Origin: Lachnospiraceae bacterium | GTDB taxonomy: Bacteria; Bacillota; Clostridia; Lachnospirales; Lachnospiraceae | Direction: 5' to 3' | Length of the DNA: 64,000 nucleotides | Assembly (NCBI GenBank): GCA_009774245.1 | Contig: VSNM01000012.1 | Location: 1 to 64,000 of the forward strand | Part shown: positions 17,719-26,606 of the stretch, piece by piece | How positions within the stretch are numbered: the first letter of the stretch is position 1 | How the letters are laid out: the number at the start of each line of letters is the position of its first letter | The notes under the pieces: model-generated | The model's input: only the letters and a program-made list of their open reading frames with translations | Database searches by the model: none | Told to the model about the DNA's origin: nothing | Translations under genes and position numbers: made by a program

Positions 17719-19765
17719 ACCTCCCCCACATATCCCGGGTAACAGGACGTTCCAGTTTCTCATACTCTGCGCGGACAGCGTTCAGCACGTGTTCCATGCA
17801 GAGTTTTTTGTTGTCGTGGACGGCCATGACGCACGCGGTATAGACGATATTTTTGATAAGGCCGCCCGTGATGTCGTACTGCTCGGACAGAAAATCAAGG
17901 TCAAGTTCCTCACGCGGAAGTTCCGGCGGCAGGCAGTTCTCCCAGATGCGCCTGCGCATCGCGGCATCGGGAGACTGGTATTTTATGACATATTTCATGC
18001 GACGCAGAAATGCTTTGTCAATGCCGCTATATAGATTCGTGGCGAGCACCACGATGCCGTCAAACTGCTCGATGCGCTGCAGGATATAGGAGACCTCCAT
18101 ATTGGCGTAGCGGTCTTTTCCGTCTGTCACCTCGCCGCGTCTGCCAAAGAGGGAGTCCGCCTCGTCAAAAAAGAGCACAGGCCTGGTTTTGCGGGCAAAT
18201 GCGAAGATCTGTTCCAGGTGCTTCTCGGTCTCGCCGATATATTTGTCGAGCACAGAGGACAGGTCGACCTGATACAGGGCGGTCTCGAGTTTTCCCGCTA
18301 TGGCGTGCGCTGTCATGGTTTTGCCTGTGCCGGAAGGACCGTAGAGCAGCACGGTCACAGCTCTTCCATAAGGGTACAGGCGCCTGAGGTTCCATTCCTC
18401 AAGAATCCGGTATCCTTCGGCGGCAGCGCAGCAGATCTGTTCCAGTGTCTGTCTGGTGCGGTCAGGCAGAATCAGATCGTCAAGTCTGACAGACGGGTAT
18501 AGAATCTGTCCGAAGAGAGGCTCCTCACCTTTGTACAGTATGTCGCTGCAGATGCTGCCAAAGTCCTTTGAACTGGTATTGGCGATCGTGCGCCAGCGTG
18601 TCACGACGCCGGCGATCTCGCTTGGAGAGAGCGGATACTGCACAGATAGGCGGGCACAGTCAACCGGGAGTGTGTAGAGTCCGGCGAAACCGCGCAGAGC
18701 CGCCTCGCGTTCCTGCCGTGTCGTTTCACCGAGCTGAATCTGATGTAGATACGGTTGAAGATGTATGTCAGACGAAAAGCAGATATCTGCATCCGTGCAC
18801 AGGATCACAGGAAGTTCTGCCCTGGTAAACGGCAGTACAGCAGTGGAGACAAAAGCAGATCGATCAATCTGTGAGGGAGAGAGCAGGGACGCGGTGATGC
18901 CACAGAAGCAGACGATGGCATTTTTCAGAAAGGCAGCGTGGACCAGACTGCTCCAGAAATGCTTCGCATCCACTCCGTTCTCGAATTGGTCTTTGCATTC
19001 CGGGACATGGATGAGAAGCAGGTCTCTCTTCATCAGGCGGGCGATGTGCCTGGCGAGGAAGCGTCTGCCGCCGTGCCCGCTGATCTGTAGAATGTTTGCT
19101 GCAAGGTGGTTCGTCCGTGCCTTGTCTGCGGGGGTGGACAGGGGCGCTGAAGCGCGCTGAAGCCAGTCTGCTCCCTCCACGGCAAAATGCTGGCGGACAA
19201 ACATGGGGTGCAGCGCTGTATCACAGTCAAAACATTCTATCCAGTCGGGGAATAGCCTGGGAAACAGATCGGCTGAATTCGTCAGATAGGACAGCAGAAC
19301 ATTGTCAATTTCGATCGTCGCATAGGGAAGGGGAGTTTTGTCCCAGTCCACAAAACAGATTTTTTGCAGCTTCTGCAGCCTGCGCATGATCGCATCAAAG
19401 CTGGAATACGTCACACCGTCCAGCTCGGAGGCAAGCTGTATGGTTACTGTGTTTCCGGTGTAGTAGTTCAGGAAGGCGGCAAATTCCGGCACGGTTGCAG
19501 CGGCGAGGCACAGGTCGAGCGCGTTGCACAGGATGCTGTAGTCAGCGCTCGCGGTCTCTTCACAGATGCGTTCAAGGAGTCCGGCATAGCGTGACGCCTC
19601 GGCGCTGGTATCGTGCTGCCATGCTTCCAGACATTCTGCTGTCAGGCGTTCCGTGAGTATGCCCAGATAAGGAAAACGCTCAAAGCTGTTCTGGCGTCCG
19701 GTCGCCTCCAGAAACAGATGCGTTTTCAGGATTATACGATATGTTGTGGTCTCCAAGAAATTCAT
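17705..19765 (-). CDS. CIS-associated AAA+ ATPase (Afp15-like)
   Basis: 686 residues, start ATG at 19765 with AAAGGATA upstream. The N-terminal 400 residues are helical and resemble the N-domain of AAA proteins linked to eCIS clusters, including a degenerate first ATPase-like module (RHIARLMKRDLLLIHVPE). The C-terminal AAA module has Walker A GPSGTGKTMTA near residue 477, Walker B VLFFDEADSLFG near 525, sensor ATNLYSGID and Arg-finger run KAFLRRMKY. Afp15-type ATPases are essential for assembly of several extracellular injection particles; ClpV-type sheath recycling is less likely because no ClpN domain is seen. It is last in a minus-strand operon that diverges from the CIS operon. Confidence 0.85.
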   Translation of the reverse strand: MNFLETTTYRIILKTHLFLEATGRQNSFERFPYLGILTERLTAECLEAWQHDTSAEASRYAGLLERICEETASADYSILCNALDLCLAAATVPEFAAFLNYYTGNTVTIQLASELDGVTYSSFDAIMRRLQKLQKICFVDWDKTPLPYATIEIDNVLLSYLTNSADLFPRLFPDWIECFDCDTALHPMFVRQHFAVEGADWLQRASAPLSTPADKARTNHLAANILQISGHGGRRFLARHIARLMKRDLLLIHVPECKDQFENGVDAKHFWSSLVHAAFLKNAIVCFCGITASLLSPSQIDRSAFVSTAVLPFTRAELPVILCTDADICFSSDIHLQPYLHQIQLGETTRQEREAALRGFAGLYTLPVDCARLSVQYPLSPSEIAGVVTRWRTIANTSSKDFGSICSDILYKGEEPLFGQILYPSVRLDDLILPDRTRQTLEQICCAAAEGYRILEEWNLRRLYPYGRAVTVLLYGPSGTGKTMTAHAIAGKLETALYQVDLSSVLDKYIGETEKHLEQIFAFARKTRPVLFFDEADSLFGRRGEVTDGKDRYANMEVSYILQRIEQFDGIVVLATNLYSGIDKAFLRRMKYVIKYQSPDAAMRRRIWENCLPPELPREELDLDFLSEQYDITGGLIKNIVYTACVMAVHDNKKLCMEHVLNAVRAEYEKLERPVTRDMWGRYGEI

Positions 19766-19835
19766 AATATGGTATCCTTTTCATATTTTATAATCCTATC
19801 ATACCAGAAAAAATTAGAAATGTGTAGAAAAAAAC

Positions 19836-20336
19836 TTATTCCGTAATTTTTTGCAGCTCAATCCAGTGACGGCTGCTGTATCCGATGATACCGTTATATT
19901 CGATCAGCGCCCAGTGTTCGTTTGTGAGCTCAAGAACCTTGCCGTTGCCGCCGATTGGTATTTTGCCGATGATCTTGGCCTTCGTGGAGGGAGCGTTTCG
20001 GATATTCAGATTTTTGTGCGTTCCAATAAAATGAAAGGAGTACAGGGCGGTTGTGTCTGGTTTTGTTTCGGGGACTGTCTCCGTTTCTGTTTTTATTTCT
20101 GTTTCAACTTCAATTTCTGTCTCTGTTTCGATTTCTGTTTCGGAAGTTATCTCTGTGGATGCTTCCGGTTCGGCTGCGGTCTCCGGTTCGGTCGGGGTGA
20201 CAGCTGTCTTGGTTTCGGACGATACGTGGGCGACGGTGACGCCGGAATGTTTGCTGTTGTATATGGTCAGGATACAGACGCCCAGAACGCAGATATGTAA
20301 AATGGTAAACAGGACCAAGGTGCTCTTTTTATTCAT
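19836..20336 (-). CDS. Single-TM protein with Glu/Thr linker and SH3b domain
   Basis: 166 residues. One N-terminal TM helix (about 7-26), an outside linker from about 40 to 95 made of Glu/Thr repeats (ETEIETETEIEVETEI), then a bacterial SH3 domain with NIRNAPSTKAKIIGKIPIGG and GYSSRHWIEL. SH3b domains bind peptidoglycan or wall peptides, so the protein would reach from the membrane to the wall. Start at 20336 behind AGGAGGGATA. Encoded between the kinase-like ATPase and the Afp15-like ATPase, it may help to place or anchor the injection apparatus at the wall (inference). Confidence 0.8.
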   Translation of the reverse strand: MNKKSTLVLFTILHICVLGVCILTIYNSKHSGVTVAHVSSETKTAVTPTEPETAAEPEASTEITSETEIETETEIEVETEIKTETETVPETKPDTTALYSFHFIGTHKNLNIRNAPSTKAKIIGKIPIGGNGKVLELTNEHWALIEYNGIIGYSSRHWIELQKITE

Positions 20337-20358
20337 AGATGATTATCCCTCCTGAAAT

Positions 20359-21159
20359 TCATGAGTGTGGTTTGGATGGCAGCTGGATATGCAGAGTAAA
20401 GCCTGTGCTTCTGGAGCTTTTTGCCCACACGCGCCCGCCGTAGTCCGATACGAGGGCGTGCACCTGTGCCAGACCGAGGCCGGTGCCGTATTTTTTGTTG
20501 GAGCCCTGGTAATTCAGGCCAAAGATCAGGGATGTCTCGTGGTTAGAGATGCCCTCTCCCTCGTTTTTGAAGATGATCAGGCTGTCGCCGTCAAGGTCGG
20601 TGATGCGGATGTAGATGGTCTCATACAGATCTTTGGCGGCGGGACTGAACTTGAGCATGTTGTCGACCACATTATCGCAGATGATCTTCAGCGCCGCGGC
20701 GGAGAGATAGGTCTCGGCCTCCGGCACGGAGCAGTGAAATTTCGGATGAACCCTGCTGCTTCGGTCTGTGTCAAAGCGGTTTTTGACATAGTCGGTGAAG
20801 AACTCGTCCAGGTTGATCGGCAGCGCTGAGGTAAGCGGACAGGAGTAGAGCGGGTGCAGACAGGTCTCCTGTTCTCTGCGGAGACGGTCAAGCTCTTCGT
20901 TCAGCAGACGGTTGGATTCTGTGAGCTCCTGAATGCGCAGGGACAGTTCGAGCTGCTGGAAATCAGTCTCCTTGTTGTCCATGCCGTCATCGTCCGCCGG
21001 CAGGTCGTCCGGTAGCTGTTGTGTTCTGGGCTTCCAGATAAACAGGAGGGAGATTGACAGCAGACATAAGGCGGACAATACAGGCTGGTCAAACGCGATG
21101 GAGCATATGCCGGCAAGAAAGAGAATGCTGTTTAATATCAGTGGAAAAGTTCTGTTCAT
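20359..21159 (-). CDS. Membrane sensor-kinase-like GHKL ATPase lacking a visible HisKA domain
   Basis: 266 residues. Two close N-terminal TM helices (about 7-25, 28-45) with almost no outside loop, a short coiled coil (about 66-96), then a histidine-kinase-type ATPase domain: N box DNVVDNMLKFS, G1-like IIFKNEGEGIS and G2 YGTGLGLAQVHALVSDYGG. No phosphorylatable His box is evident in the stretch between coiled coil and ATPase, and the first Asp of the usual D-x-G-x-G is Glu/Asn. It may be a degenerate kinase or a scaffold. No response regulator gene is present in the window. It is first in the minus-strand operon with TM-SH3 and Afp15-like genes. Confidence 0.8.
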   Translation of the reverse strand: MNRTFPLILNSILFLAGICSIAFDQPVLSALCLLSISLLFIWKPRTQQLPDDLPADDDGMDNKETDFQQLELSLRIQELTESNRLLNEELDRLRREQETCLHPLYSCPLTSALPINLDEFFTDYVKNRFDTDRSSRVHPKFHCSVPEAETYLSAAALKIICDNVVDNMLKFSPAAKDLYETIYIRITDLDGDSLIIFKNEGEGISNHETSLIFGLNYQGSNKKYGTGLGLAQVHALVSDYGGRVWAKSSRSTGFTLHIQLPSKPHS

Positions 21160-21180
21160 CTCGTTATTCCTTTCGCTTTT

Positions 21181-21208
21181 ATTGACAATTTTTTATTGAC
21201 AATTTTTT
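21181..21208. repeat. Two tandem 14-nt repeats carrying TTGACA
   Basis: ATTGACAATTTTTT occurs twice in a row (21181-21194, 21195-21208), with a weaker third unit beginning ATCGATAATT. It lies just upstream of the kinase-like gene on the divergent side, a typical spot for regulator binding or a duplicated -35 element. Confidence 0.65.
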
Positions 21209-21228
21209 ATCGATAATTCCTGAACACA

Positions 21229-21256
21229 TTATAACAAAAGAGCCGCGCGTATGCAA
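21229..21256 (-). promoter_or_regulatory. Possible promoter of the kinase-like/SH3/AAA operon
   Basis: Minus-strand TATAAT at 21229-21234 with a weak -35, TTGCAT, 16 nt upstream (21251-21256). About 70 nt before the start at 21159; the tandem 14-nt repeats would lie in the leader. Confidence 0.4.
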
Positions 21257-21443
21257 CAGCTCTGCCCTGGACGAATTAAAAATATTAGTAATAGTATACA
21301 AAAGAAGTGACCGCGTATGTGCATTATGATACGAATCGACCTATAAATGTATTGAATCGACAATTTTTGGCAAGAAAATAGGAATAGTGCTGTATTTTGC
21401 GAAATGAATCACGAATTACTTTGACAAAATTGCACAAAAAAGC

Positions 21444-21472
21444 TTGCCTTTTGTACTGCTTTTGTGTAGAAT
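21444..21472 (+). promoter_or_regulatory. Candidate promoter of the CIS operon
   Basis: TTGCCT (21444-21449), 17 nt, TAGAAT (21467-21472), with TG two to three bases before the -10 (TGTGTAGAAT). The first CIS-operon start is at 21682; the MITE at 21502-21665 fills most of the leader. Apart from these and the divergent signals, the 520-nt gap 21160-21681 holds AT-rich sequence with no gene. Confidence 0.5.
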
Positions 21473-21501
21473 AGAGAAAAATGATGCTTTTTGTAGAAAA
21501 C

Positions 21502-21665
21502 TAGAGCGTGTTTGAAAAATGCTTTCTGCCAGATGTGCGTCACAATTTGTGGGAGATTTGTGCCAAATGAAGGGCGCATAGCGGGCTATGTAACCTGAAT
21601 TTGGCATAAATATCACGCAAAGTGGGGCGTGCAGATGGTAGGAATGATTTTTCAAATACGCTCTA
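21502..21665. mobile_element. MITE-like element, family A, copy 2 (164 bp), in the CIS leader
   Basis: Same terminal inverted repeats as the element at 1388-1594, again bounded by TA, in the opposite orientation and about 43 bp shorter. It ends 4 nt before the GGAGGTAGGAG ribosome binding site of the first CIS-operon gene. As RNA it can fold into one long hairpin immediately upstream of that site. Its centre holds the palindromic core GCATAGCGGGCTATGT (21576-21591). Confidence 0.9.
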
Positions 21666-21681
21666 GCGTGGAGGTAGGAGC

Positions 21682-23448
21682 GTGAAGAATAATCAATTAT
21701 TTCCTTTTGAGAGAAATCGCTATTATGCGGGGAAACTGCTGACCTCGGCGGATTTTGAGGCGGAACAGCTCTATATGAATAACAAGCGGCGTTTCCTGAA
21801 CCGCATTTTGTTTGGAAGCGGGATTGTCTGCGGACTGAGCGTTGTCAATGTGGACGATCTGTCCATCCTGATGGAGAGCGGGGTTGCGATCGACGAGACC
21901 GGACGCGAGATTGTGGTAGAATCGACTGTGATCAGGCGGTTGTCGAGTGTGGAGGGGTTTGGCGCCCTGAAGGGCGATCAGGCGGGACTATATATCCGCT
22001 ACAAGGAGGAGGATGTCCACACAGTATACTGCGGAGACATCGGTTCCGACGGGAAGGAATATGAGAGCAACCGGATTGATGAGGGATACGAGCTGTATTT
22101 GAAGGATATCGAGGAGCTGCCGCTCTCGGAGGAAGAGGACGAGAGGCTGATTCTGCGGGAAAATTTTATGGACAATCCGGATTACGCGGTATCGGTCAGT
22201 ATGCCGTGCACGGCCGCAAAGGGACAGGCTGTGAAGCTTGTGGTCTGTGTGCGCAAGAAATCGGATGAGGCAAAGGACTTGTATTTTCACGCAAGGCTGC
22301 AGTTGCCCGCGTTCACGAATCCTGCGGGAGGACACGAGCTGGAGATCGAGCTGCGCGATATCGCGATGGCGAAGGGGCGAAGGCTCACAAAGGAGTACTG
22401 GCTGCGCTGTGACAGCACGGAGGCGGAAGAGACGGATATCCTGTGCAACAAGGAGGATATCCGGTTTCGCGTGGGCGGCTATGAGATAGAGGCAAACGGA
22501 GGGATTCATTTCAAGGTGAAGCTGTCGGACCGGCCGCTTTATCAGATCGCGGCGGGTGAGGCCGGCAGGGCAAGCTTGGATGCTGAGATGAAATCCAGGG
22601 CGGAGGACGGTGTCTGTATCGCCGTGCTGCAGCTGCTTCGGACGGAGGCGAGCTGTCTGATCAGCAGCATCAGAGAGGAAGGTGTCAGGCGTTATATTAT
22701 GACGCCGGGCAAGTCAGGGCAGCGTCAACTGCTGATGTCGTATTTTGCGGACGATGACAGGAGGATGCAGGTACCGGAGCCGGAGCTTTGCAGGACCGGA
22801 AAGAGCGTGGAGGCCGTGGATACGCCTGCGTTCATGACGAGCGGGCGGCTGGAGATCCCGCTCGATGTCAATATGAAAAAGGGCGACATCTGTGTCTCGG
22901 AGGAGATCATGCATGGACTTGGCAAGGGAAATGTCTATGTCGAGGTGGGGATAGAGTACATCGAGGAGAATCCATATGACAGGAAGAACCGCAGAAATGT
23001 CATTTATGGGAATCCGGCGCTCTTTGACACCTATGAATGTATGCAGGTGGAGACCGCGGTCAGGGTATTGAATGACAAGGGTAGCTTTCAGGTGGCAGCC
23101 AGACTGCTCGGTGAGCAGAAGAGCATTGTGCTGCAGCTTAGCTGGGTGGCGTTTAAGTTCCAGAGAGGGAAGGATGCCGACGAGCTTCAGGATGAGGAGG
23201 AGCGGTTCATCACTCCTGAGATGCCGACAGTGCGTCTCAGGGCGAAGGAGAGCTATTATTTTAATGTGAGTTTCAACAATATGGAGCCCTGCCGTCTAAG
23301 TTATGAGCTGACAGAGCCGGAGAGCGGGGAGATCGGGGCGGATGGCCTGTATACGGCGCCTGTGAAGGAGGGGGTGTACGAGATCTACATCTATTGTACG
23401 GATATGCCTAAGATCTCTACCTATGCGTATGCTGTGGTCGGCAGGTAG
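21682..23448 (+). CDS. CIS-associated protein with RYYAGKLLTSADFEAEQ motif and Ig-like C-terminus
   Basis: 588 residues, GTG start at 21682 with GGAGGTAGGAG just upstream. The N-terminal stretch NRYYAGKLLTSADFEAEQLY then NRILFGSGIVCGL is a motif I associate with proteins of extracellular CIS loci and phage-tail-like islands; I know no assigned function. The middle is beta-rich. The C-terminus (GEIGADGLYTAPVKEGVYEI) resembles a bacterial Ig-like domain. No signal peptide or TM helix. First gene of the CIS operon; it could be a baseplate-peripheral or attachment protein that stands in for the missing tail fibre (inference). Confidence 0.75.
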   Translation: MKNNQLFPFERNRYYAGKLLTSADFEAEQLYMNNKRRFLNRILFGSGIVCGLSVVNVDDLSILMESGVAIDETGREIVVESTVIRRLSSVEGFGALKGDQAGLYIRYKEEDVHTVYCGDIGSDGKEYESNRIDEGYELYLKDIEELPLSEEEDERLILRENFMDNPDYAVSVSMPCTAAKGQAVKLVVCVRKKSDEAKDLYFHARLQLPAFTNPAGGHELEIELRDIAMAKGRRLTKEYWLRCDSTEAEETDILCNKEDIRFRVGGYEIEANGGIHFKVKLSDRPLYQIAAGEAGRASLDAEMKSRAEDGVCIAVLQLLRTEASCLISSIREEGVRRYIMTPGKSGQRQLLMSYFADDDRRMQVPEPELCRTGKSVEAVDTPAFMTSGRLEIPLDVNMKKGDICVSEEIMHGLGKGNVYVEVGIEYIEENPYDRKNRRNVIYGNPALFDTYECMQVETAVRVLNDKGSFQVAARLLGEQKSIVLQLSWVAFKFQRGKDADELQDEEERFITPEMPTVRLRAKESYYFNVSFNNMEPCRLSYELTEPESGEIGADGLYTAPVKEGVYEIYIYCTDMPKISTYAYAVVGR

Positions 23449-23487
23449 CAGCCGGACAACAGCTGTGTTGTGAGAGCGGAGGAAAAG

Positions 23488-24333
23488 ATGCTTCTGAATA
23501 CTGGGAAAAAGCAATACAGGATTATCAGGGAAGTATTGACAGGCGAGGTGAATGACGTCTATGTGTGTCAGGATTCGAACGAGTCCATGGCGCCATACAG
23601 GACTGTCTGGCTTGTCAAAGACCGTCAGGTGGCAAGGGAACTGATGGGAAAGCTTGGCAGTGAGTGTGTGGAGTGCTTTATGCACAATGAGGCGGCGGGC
23701 TTTGTGTTTGCATATGACGGGGAGCGGCCGCTGGGCAGGTTTTACCTGAATGCGGTGCAGAATAACGCCGCCGCAGGACCGAGAATATGGCTTGAGCTTG
23801 TGGTCAGGTGTATGACATCGGGACTGCCACCCGCTGTGCTGAACGTGATCTTACGACAGAGACAGATTCATATCGGCGCGGACGGGGGTATCTGGTTTGG
23901 ATATTTTCTGGACTTATCCGCGTATGACGCGCAGGCGGGGGAGAAGGAAAATGTGGCGCTGTGCGCGGTGTGTATCATGGAGCTGATCGAATCCGGGCTT
24001 GTGATCAGGACGGAAGCGGCAAAGGGCGTCCGTGTGATGAAGCTGATCCAGAAGAAGTTGGACCGGAAAAAATATCAGGAGTTTATGCAGTTGTACAGTG
24101 ACATTAAGCTGATGACAAGGGAGACCATGCCTAAGAGCAGGAAAGGAAGGCTCAGGGCATTTGCCGCATCCAGGCGGGATACGATATATCGGGTATTGGC
24201 GGTCCTGTGCGTCATACTGGTGTGTGTCGTCGTTCTCATGCTTGTGGGACATCTGCTGTTCGGGGAATATTCGTTTTGGAAGCTGTTTCACGATCCATTG
24301 GAGCGGATTGGGACAGAGTCGCTGTTGCAGTAG
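23488..24333 (+). CDS. Pseudokinase-like protein with C-terminal TM helix
   Basis: 281 residues. The ATG at 23488 is chosen because GGAGG lies 5 nt upstream; the longer GTG at 23470 has no site. The first 100 residues (YRIIREVLTGEVNDVYVC, YRTVWLVKD) look like a kinase N-lobe and the later RQIHIGADGGIWFGYFLDL sits where the catalytic and DFG loops would be, but HRD, DFG and the glycine loop are not preserved. One TM helix at about 231-254 is followed by a short outside tail. A soluble pseudokinase in front of a single TM helix is the layout of EssB/YukC of type VII secretion; similarity here is architectural only. It probably is a membrane-anchored scaffold of the CIS. Confidence 0.6.
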   Translation: MLLNTGKKQYRIIREVLTGEVNDVYVCQDSNESMAPYRTVWLVKDRQVARELMGKLGSECVECFMHNEAAGFVFAYDGERPLGRFYLNAVQNNAAAGPRIWLELVVRCMTSGLPPAVLNVILRQRQIHIGADGGIWFGYFLDLSAYDAQAGEKENVALCAVCIMELIESGLVIRTEAAKGVRVMKLIQKKLDRKKYQEFMQLYSDIKLMTRETMPKSRKGRLRAFAASRRDTIYRVLAVLCVILVCVVVLMLVGHLLFGEYSFWKLFHDPLERIGTESLLQ

Positions 24334-24351
24334 CCTGGGGGAGAAGTGCTG

Positions 24352-26583
24352 GTGAAACAAAGTATTAAGACAAAAATAACAGTCGTTTTGGCGATCATAA
24401 TTTATATCTTATTGATGATGCTCACGCTCATGGCAGTCACTCCGGAGGGAGAGTTTGATGTGGAGCGGCTCGCGCGGGATGCACAGGGCAATATCTATGC
24501 GGCGTGTGTCTCGGACGATGAGGTTCTGGTCTGCCGTCTGGACGTGGACGGAAATGCGGATAGATATTACAGGTGCAGGCGCGAGGCGCGGGATGCACAG
24601 ATCTTGTGCGGCTATTTCGGGGGAAAGATCTACATCAGCCAACTGTGGCACGAGGAGGAGGACAAAGGTCACGCTGCGGGCGCCGGGCAGCATTTCAGCA
24701 TATGGGAGACGGCAGGCCGCGGATTTCGATGCATTCTGCAGGGGACGATCGACAGCGACATGATGTTTACGGATATCAGAGTCGACTGGGATGGCGTCTA
24801 TCTGGCAGGGATTGACCTGCAGACGCAGCAGGTTCTGATCTACAGATATCAGGAGGATGAGCTGTTGGTTCAGCGGTATGTGACGGATTTTGTCCCGCTC
24901 ACAGTGTGCTTTGGCAGAAAAGGGATGTATATGCTGTCGGACGACAACCGGATGTATGTCATCGAGGAGGATGGAAACGGCAGCATTCCGGTCAGAAGCG
25001 AGCTGGGGGATGCTGCTGTCATTTTCACGGATGATGACGGCGTGTACTGGCAGAGCGTGGGCAGCAGGGATATCAAATATTTATTATATGAAGGCGTGGA
25101 GGGATATGTGTTTCGGGATGTCGGATATGTGCAGGATATCGCATACGCGGTGTCTGTGCAGAACAGTGCGATGATTCTGCAGGAGGACGGTGAGAACAGG
25201 CTTCTGGTCATCGGACAGGATGGGGAGGACGGGTATTATCTGGACGCGGTCGGACTGCAGCCCATAGCTGTGGGGCAGAATGCGCTGGTGCCGATGCTCA
25301 TGGTTACGCTGGTCTATATTGCTGTCTGCGCTGTGCTCACAGGGATGATTCTTTTCCTGCGCAATAAGAGCAGGCTGTTGTACAGGACGCTGGCGGCGAT
25401 CGGTGGACTGAGCGGAATCTGTCTCGTGGTGATGATCGTCGTTGTCAATTTTCATGAAAGCGGGAGCTACAGCGGGACGAATCTTGCGGTGATTGCTTTT
25501 GCCGAGTGGCTTGTGGTGATGATCATCACGATGCTCTTTCTGGGACATATTTGGAAGAATATGGACATTGTGCTCACATGGATGGACAAGATTTCACGGG
25601 GAGAGTACGATATTGAGAGCAGGAAAGCGCCCGATGACGAGTTTGGAATGATGTGGACGGCACTCGAACGGATGTGCAGGAACCTGCGCGTGCAGAAATA
25701 CAGGTATCATGAGGCGGAGGACTATCTGTACCGGTATGCTCCGAGAAATTTCGAGCAGTTGTTTGACAAGGAGAATCTGCAGGAGGTCGGCGTCGGGGAG
25801 ACGAGACAACTTCCTGTGACGCTCGGTATGATATCAGTGATTGACAAGGAGGCACTTTTGGCCGGAAGGACACAGAAACAGTATATGCAGTATGCAAATA
25901 AGCTGATGGACATTCTCTTTTCGCAGCGGGAGGCGGAGCAGGCGGTGTTTCTGCGGGATGGAAATACGCTGGAAAATGTGAAAGTGGTCTTTAAGGGGAG
26001 CGAAGAGAGCGCTCCGGCCGCTCTGCAGTACAGCGCTGCGTGTATGGAGACGCTGATGCGCCGGACTGATGTGCGCTGTGACACGATGCCGTTTATCCTG
26101 CTGCACACGGCCGAGGTGAGCTGCGGACTGTCAGGCGGAAACAGACAGGTATATCCATATGTCACGTCTCTGGAGATGGAGACCTTGGGCGGATATGCGG
26201 GCAGACTCAGAGCGTGCGGGGCGAGAATTGTCGTGACAGAGAGCACCTGGCAGCTTGTCCAGGAACAGGCGGAGGGGCGCTATATCGGATATGTGACGTC
26301 TGCCGGCCGGGGGGCGGTATTTCGGCTCTATGAGATCTTTGACGCATATCCGCAGCCGCAGAAGCTTGAGAGGCGCAGGAACAGGGGGCGCTTTGAGCAG
26401 GCGCTGGAGCTGTTTTACCAGGACGACCTGTATCAGGCAAGGAGTGCTTTTGCCGATGTGCTGCGGGAATGTCCTGACGATGGGATTTGCGGGTGGTATG
26501 TGTCTGCATGCGATGCGCTTTTTAACGGAGGGGAGACAGCCGACAGACGCCATGACCTTTTTGGTGACTTTTTTGAAAGGTAG
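24352..26583 (+). CDS. Four-TM sensor with outside propeller-like domain, HAMP and degenerate cyclase domain
   Basis: 743 residues from the GTG at 24352 (GGGGGAGAA upstream; a GTG six bases earlier is possible). TM1 at about 8-26, an outside region to about 308 with repeated short beta motifs of WD/NHL-like propeller type (DAQGNIYAACV, DWDGVYLAGID, DDDGVYWQSV), TM2-TM4 at about 309-335, 343-367 and 376-402, then HAMP-like VLTWMDKISRGEYDIES and a class III nucleotide-cyclase-like domain (YAPRNFEQLFD; later TSLEMETLGGYAGRLRACGA and GRGAVFRLYEIFD). The metal-binding Asp residues of active cyclases are not evident. The last 70 residues resemble a TPR. Likely a signal receiver or trigger for the CIS, perhaps not an enzyme. 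Confidence 0.7.
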   Translation: MKQSIKTKITVVLAIIIYILLMMLTLMAVTPEGEFDVERLARDAQGNIYAACVSDDEVLVCRLDVDGNADRYYRCRREARDAQILCGYFGGKIYISQLWHEEEDKGHAAGAGQHFSIWETAGRGFRCILQGTIDSDMMFTDIRVDWDGVYLAGIDLQTQQVLIYRYQEDELLVQRYVTDFVPLTVCFGRKGMYMLSDDNRMYVIEEDGNGSIPVRSELGDAAVIFTDDDGVYWQSVGSRDIKYLLYEGVEGYVFRDVGYVQDIAYAVSVQNSAMILQEDGENRLLVIGQDGEDGYYLDAVGLQPIAVGQNALVPMLMVTLVYIAVCAVLTGMILFLRNKSRLLYRTLAAIGGLSGICLVVMIVVVNFHESGSYSGTNLAVIAFAEWLVVMIITMLFLGHIWKNMDIVLTWMDKISRGEYDIESRKAPDDEFGMMWTALERMCRNLRVQKYRYHEAEDYLYRYAPRNFEQLFDKENLQEVGVGETRQLPVTLGMISVIDKEALLAGRTQKQYMQYANKLMDILFSQREAEQAVFLRDGNTLENVKVVFKGSEESAPAALQYSAACMETLMRRTDVRCDTMPFILLHTAEVSCGLSGGNRQVYPYVTSLEMETLGGYAGRLRACGARIVVTESTWQLVQEQAEGRYIGYVTSAGRGAVFRLYEIFDAYPQPQKLERRRNRGRFEQALELFYQDDLYQARSAFADVLRECPDDGICGWYVSACDALFNGGETADRRHDLFGDFFER

Positions 26584-26606
26584 GAATTTGGAAGGGAGGA
26601 ATTTCG

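Noticed and set aside
20053..20355. Plus-strand Ser/Val-rich frame
   Set aside because: Mirror of the Glu/Thr linker of the SH3 protein; no ribosome site and low complexity.
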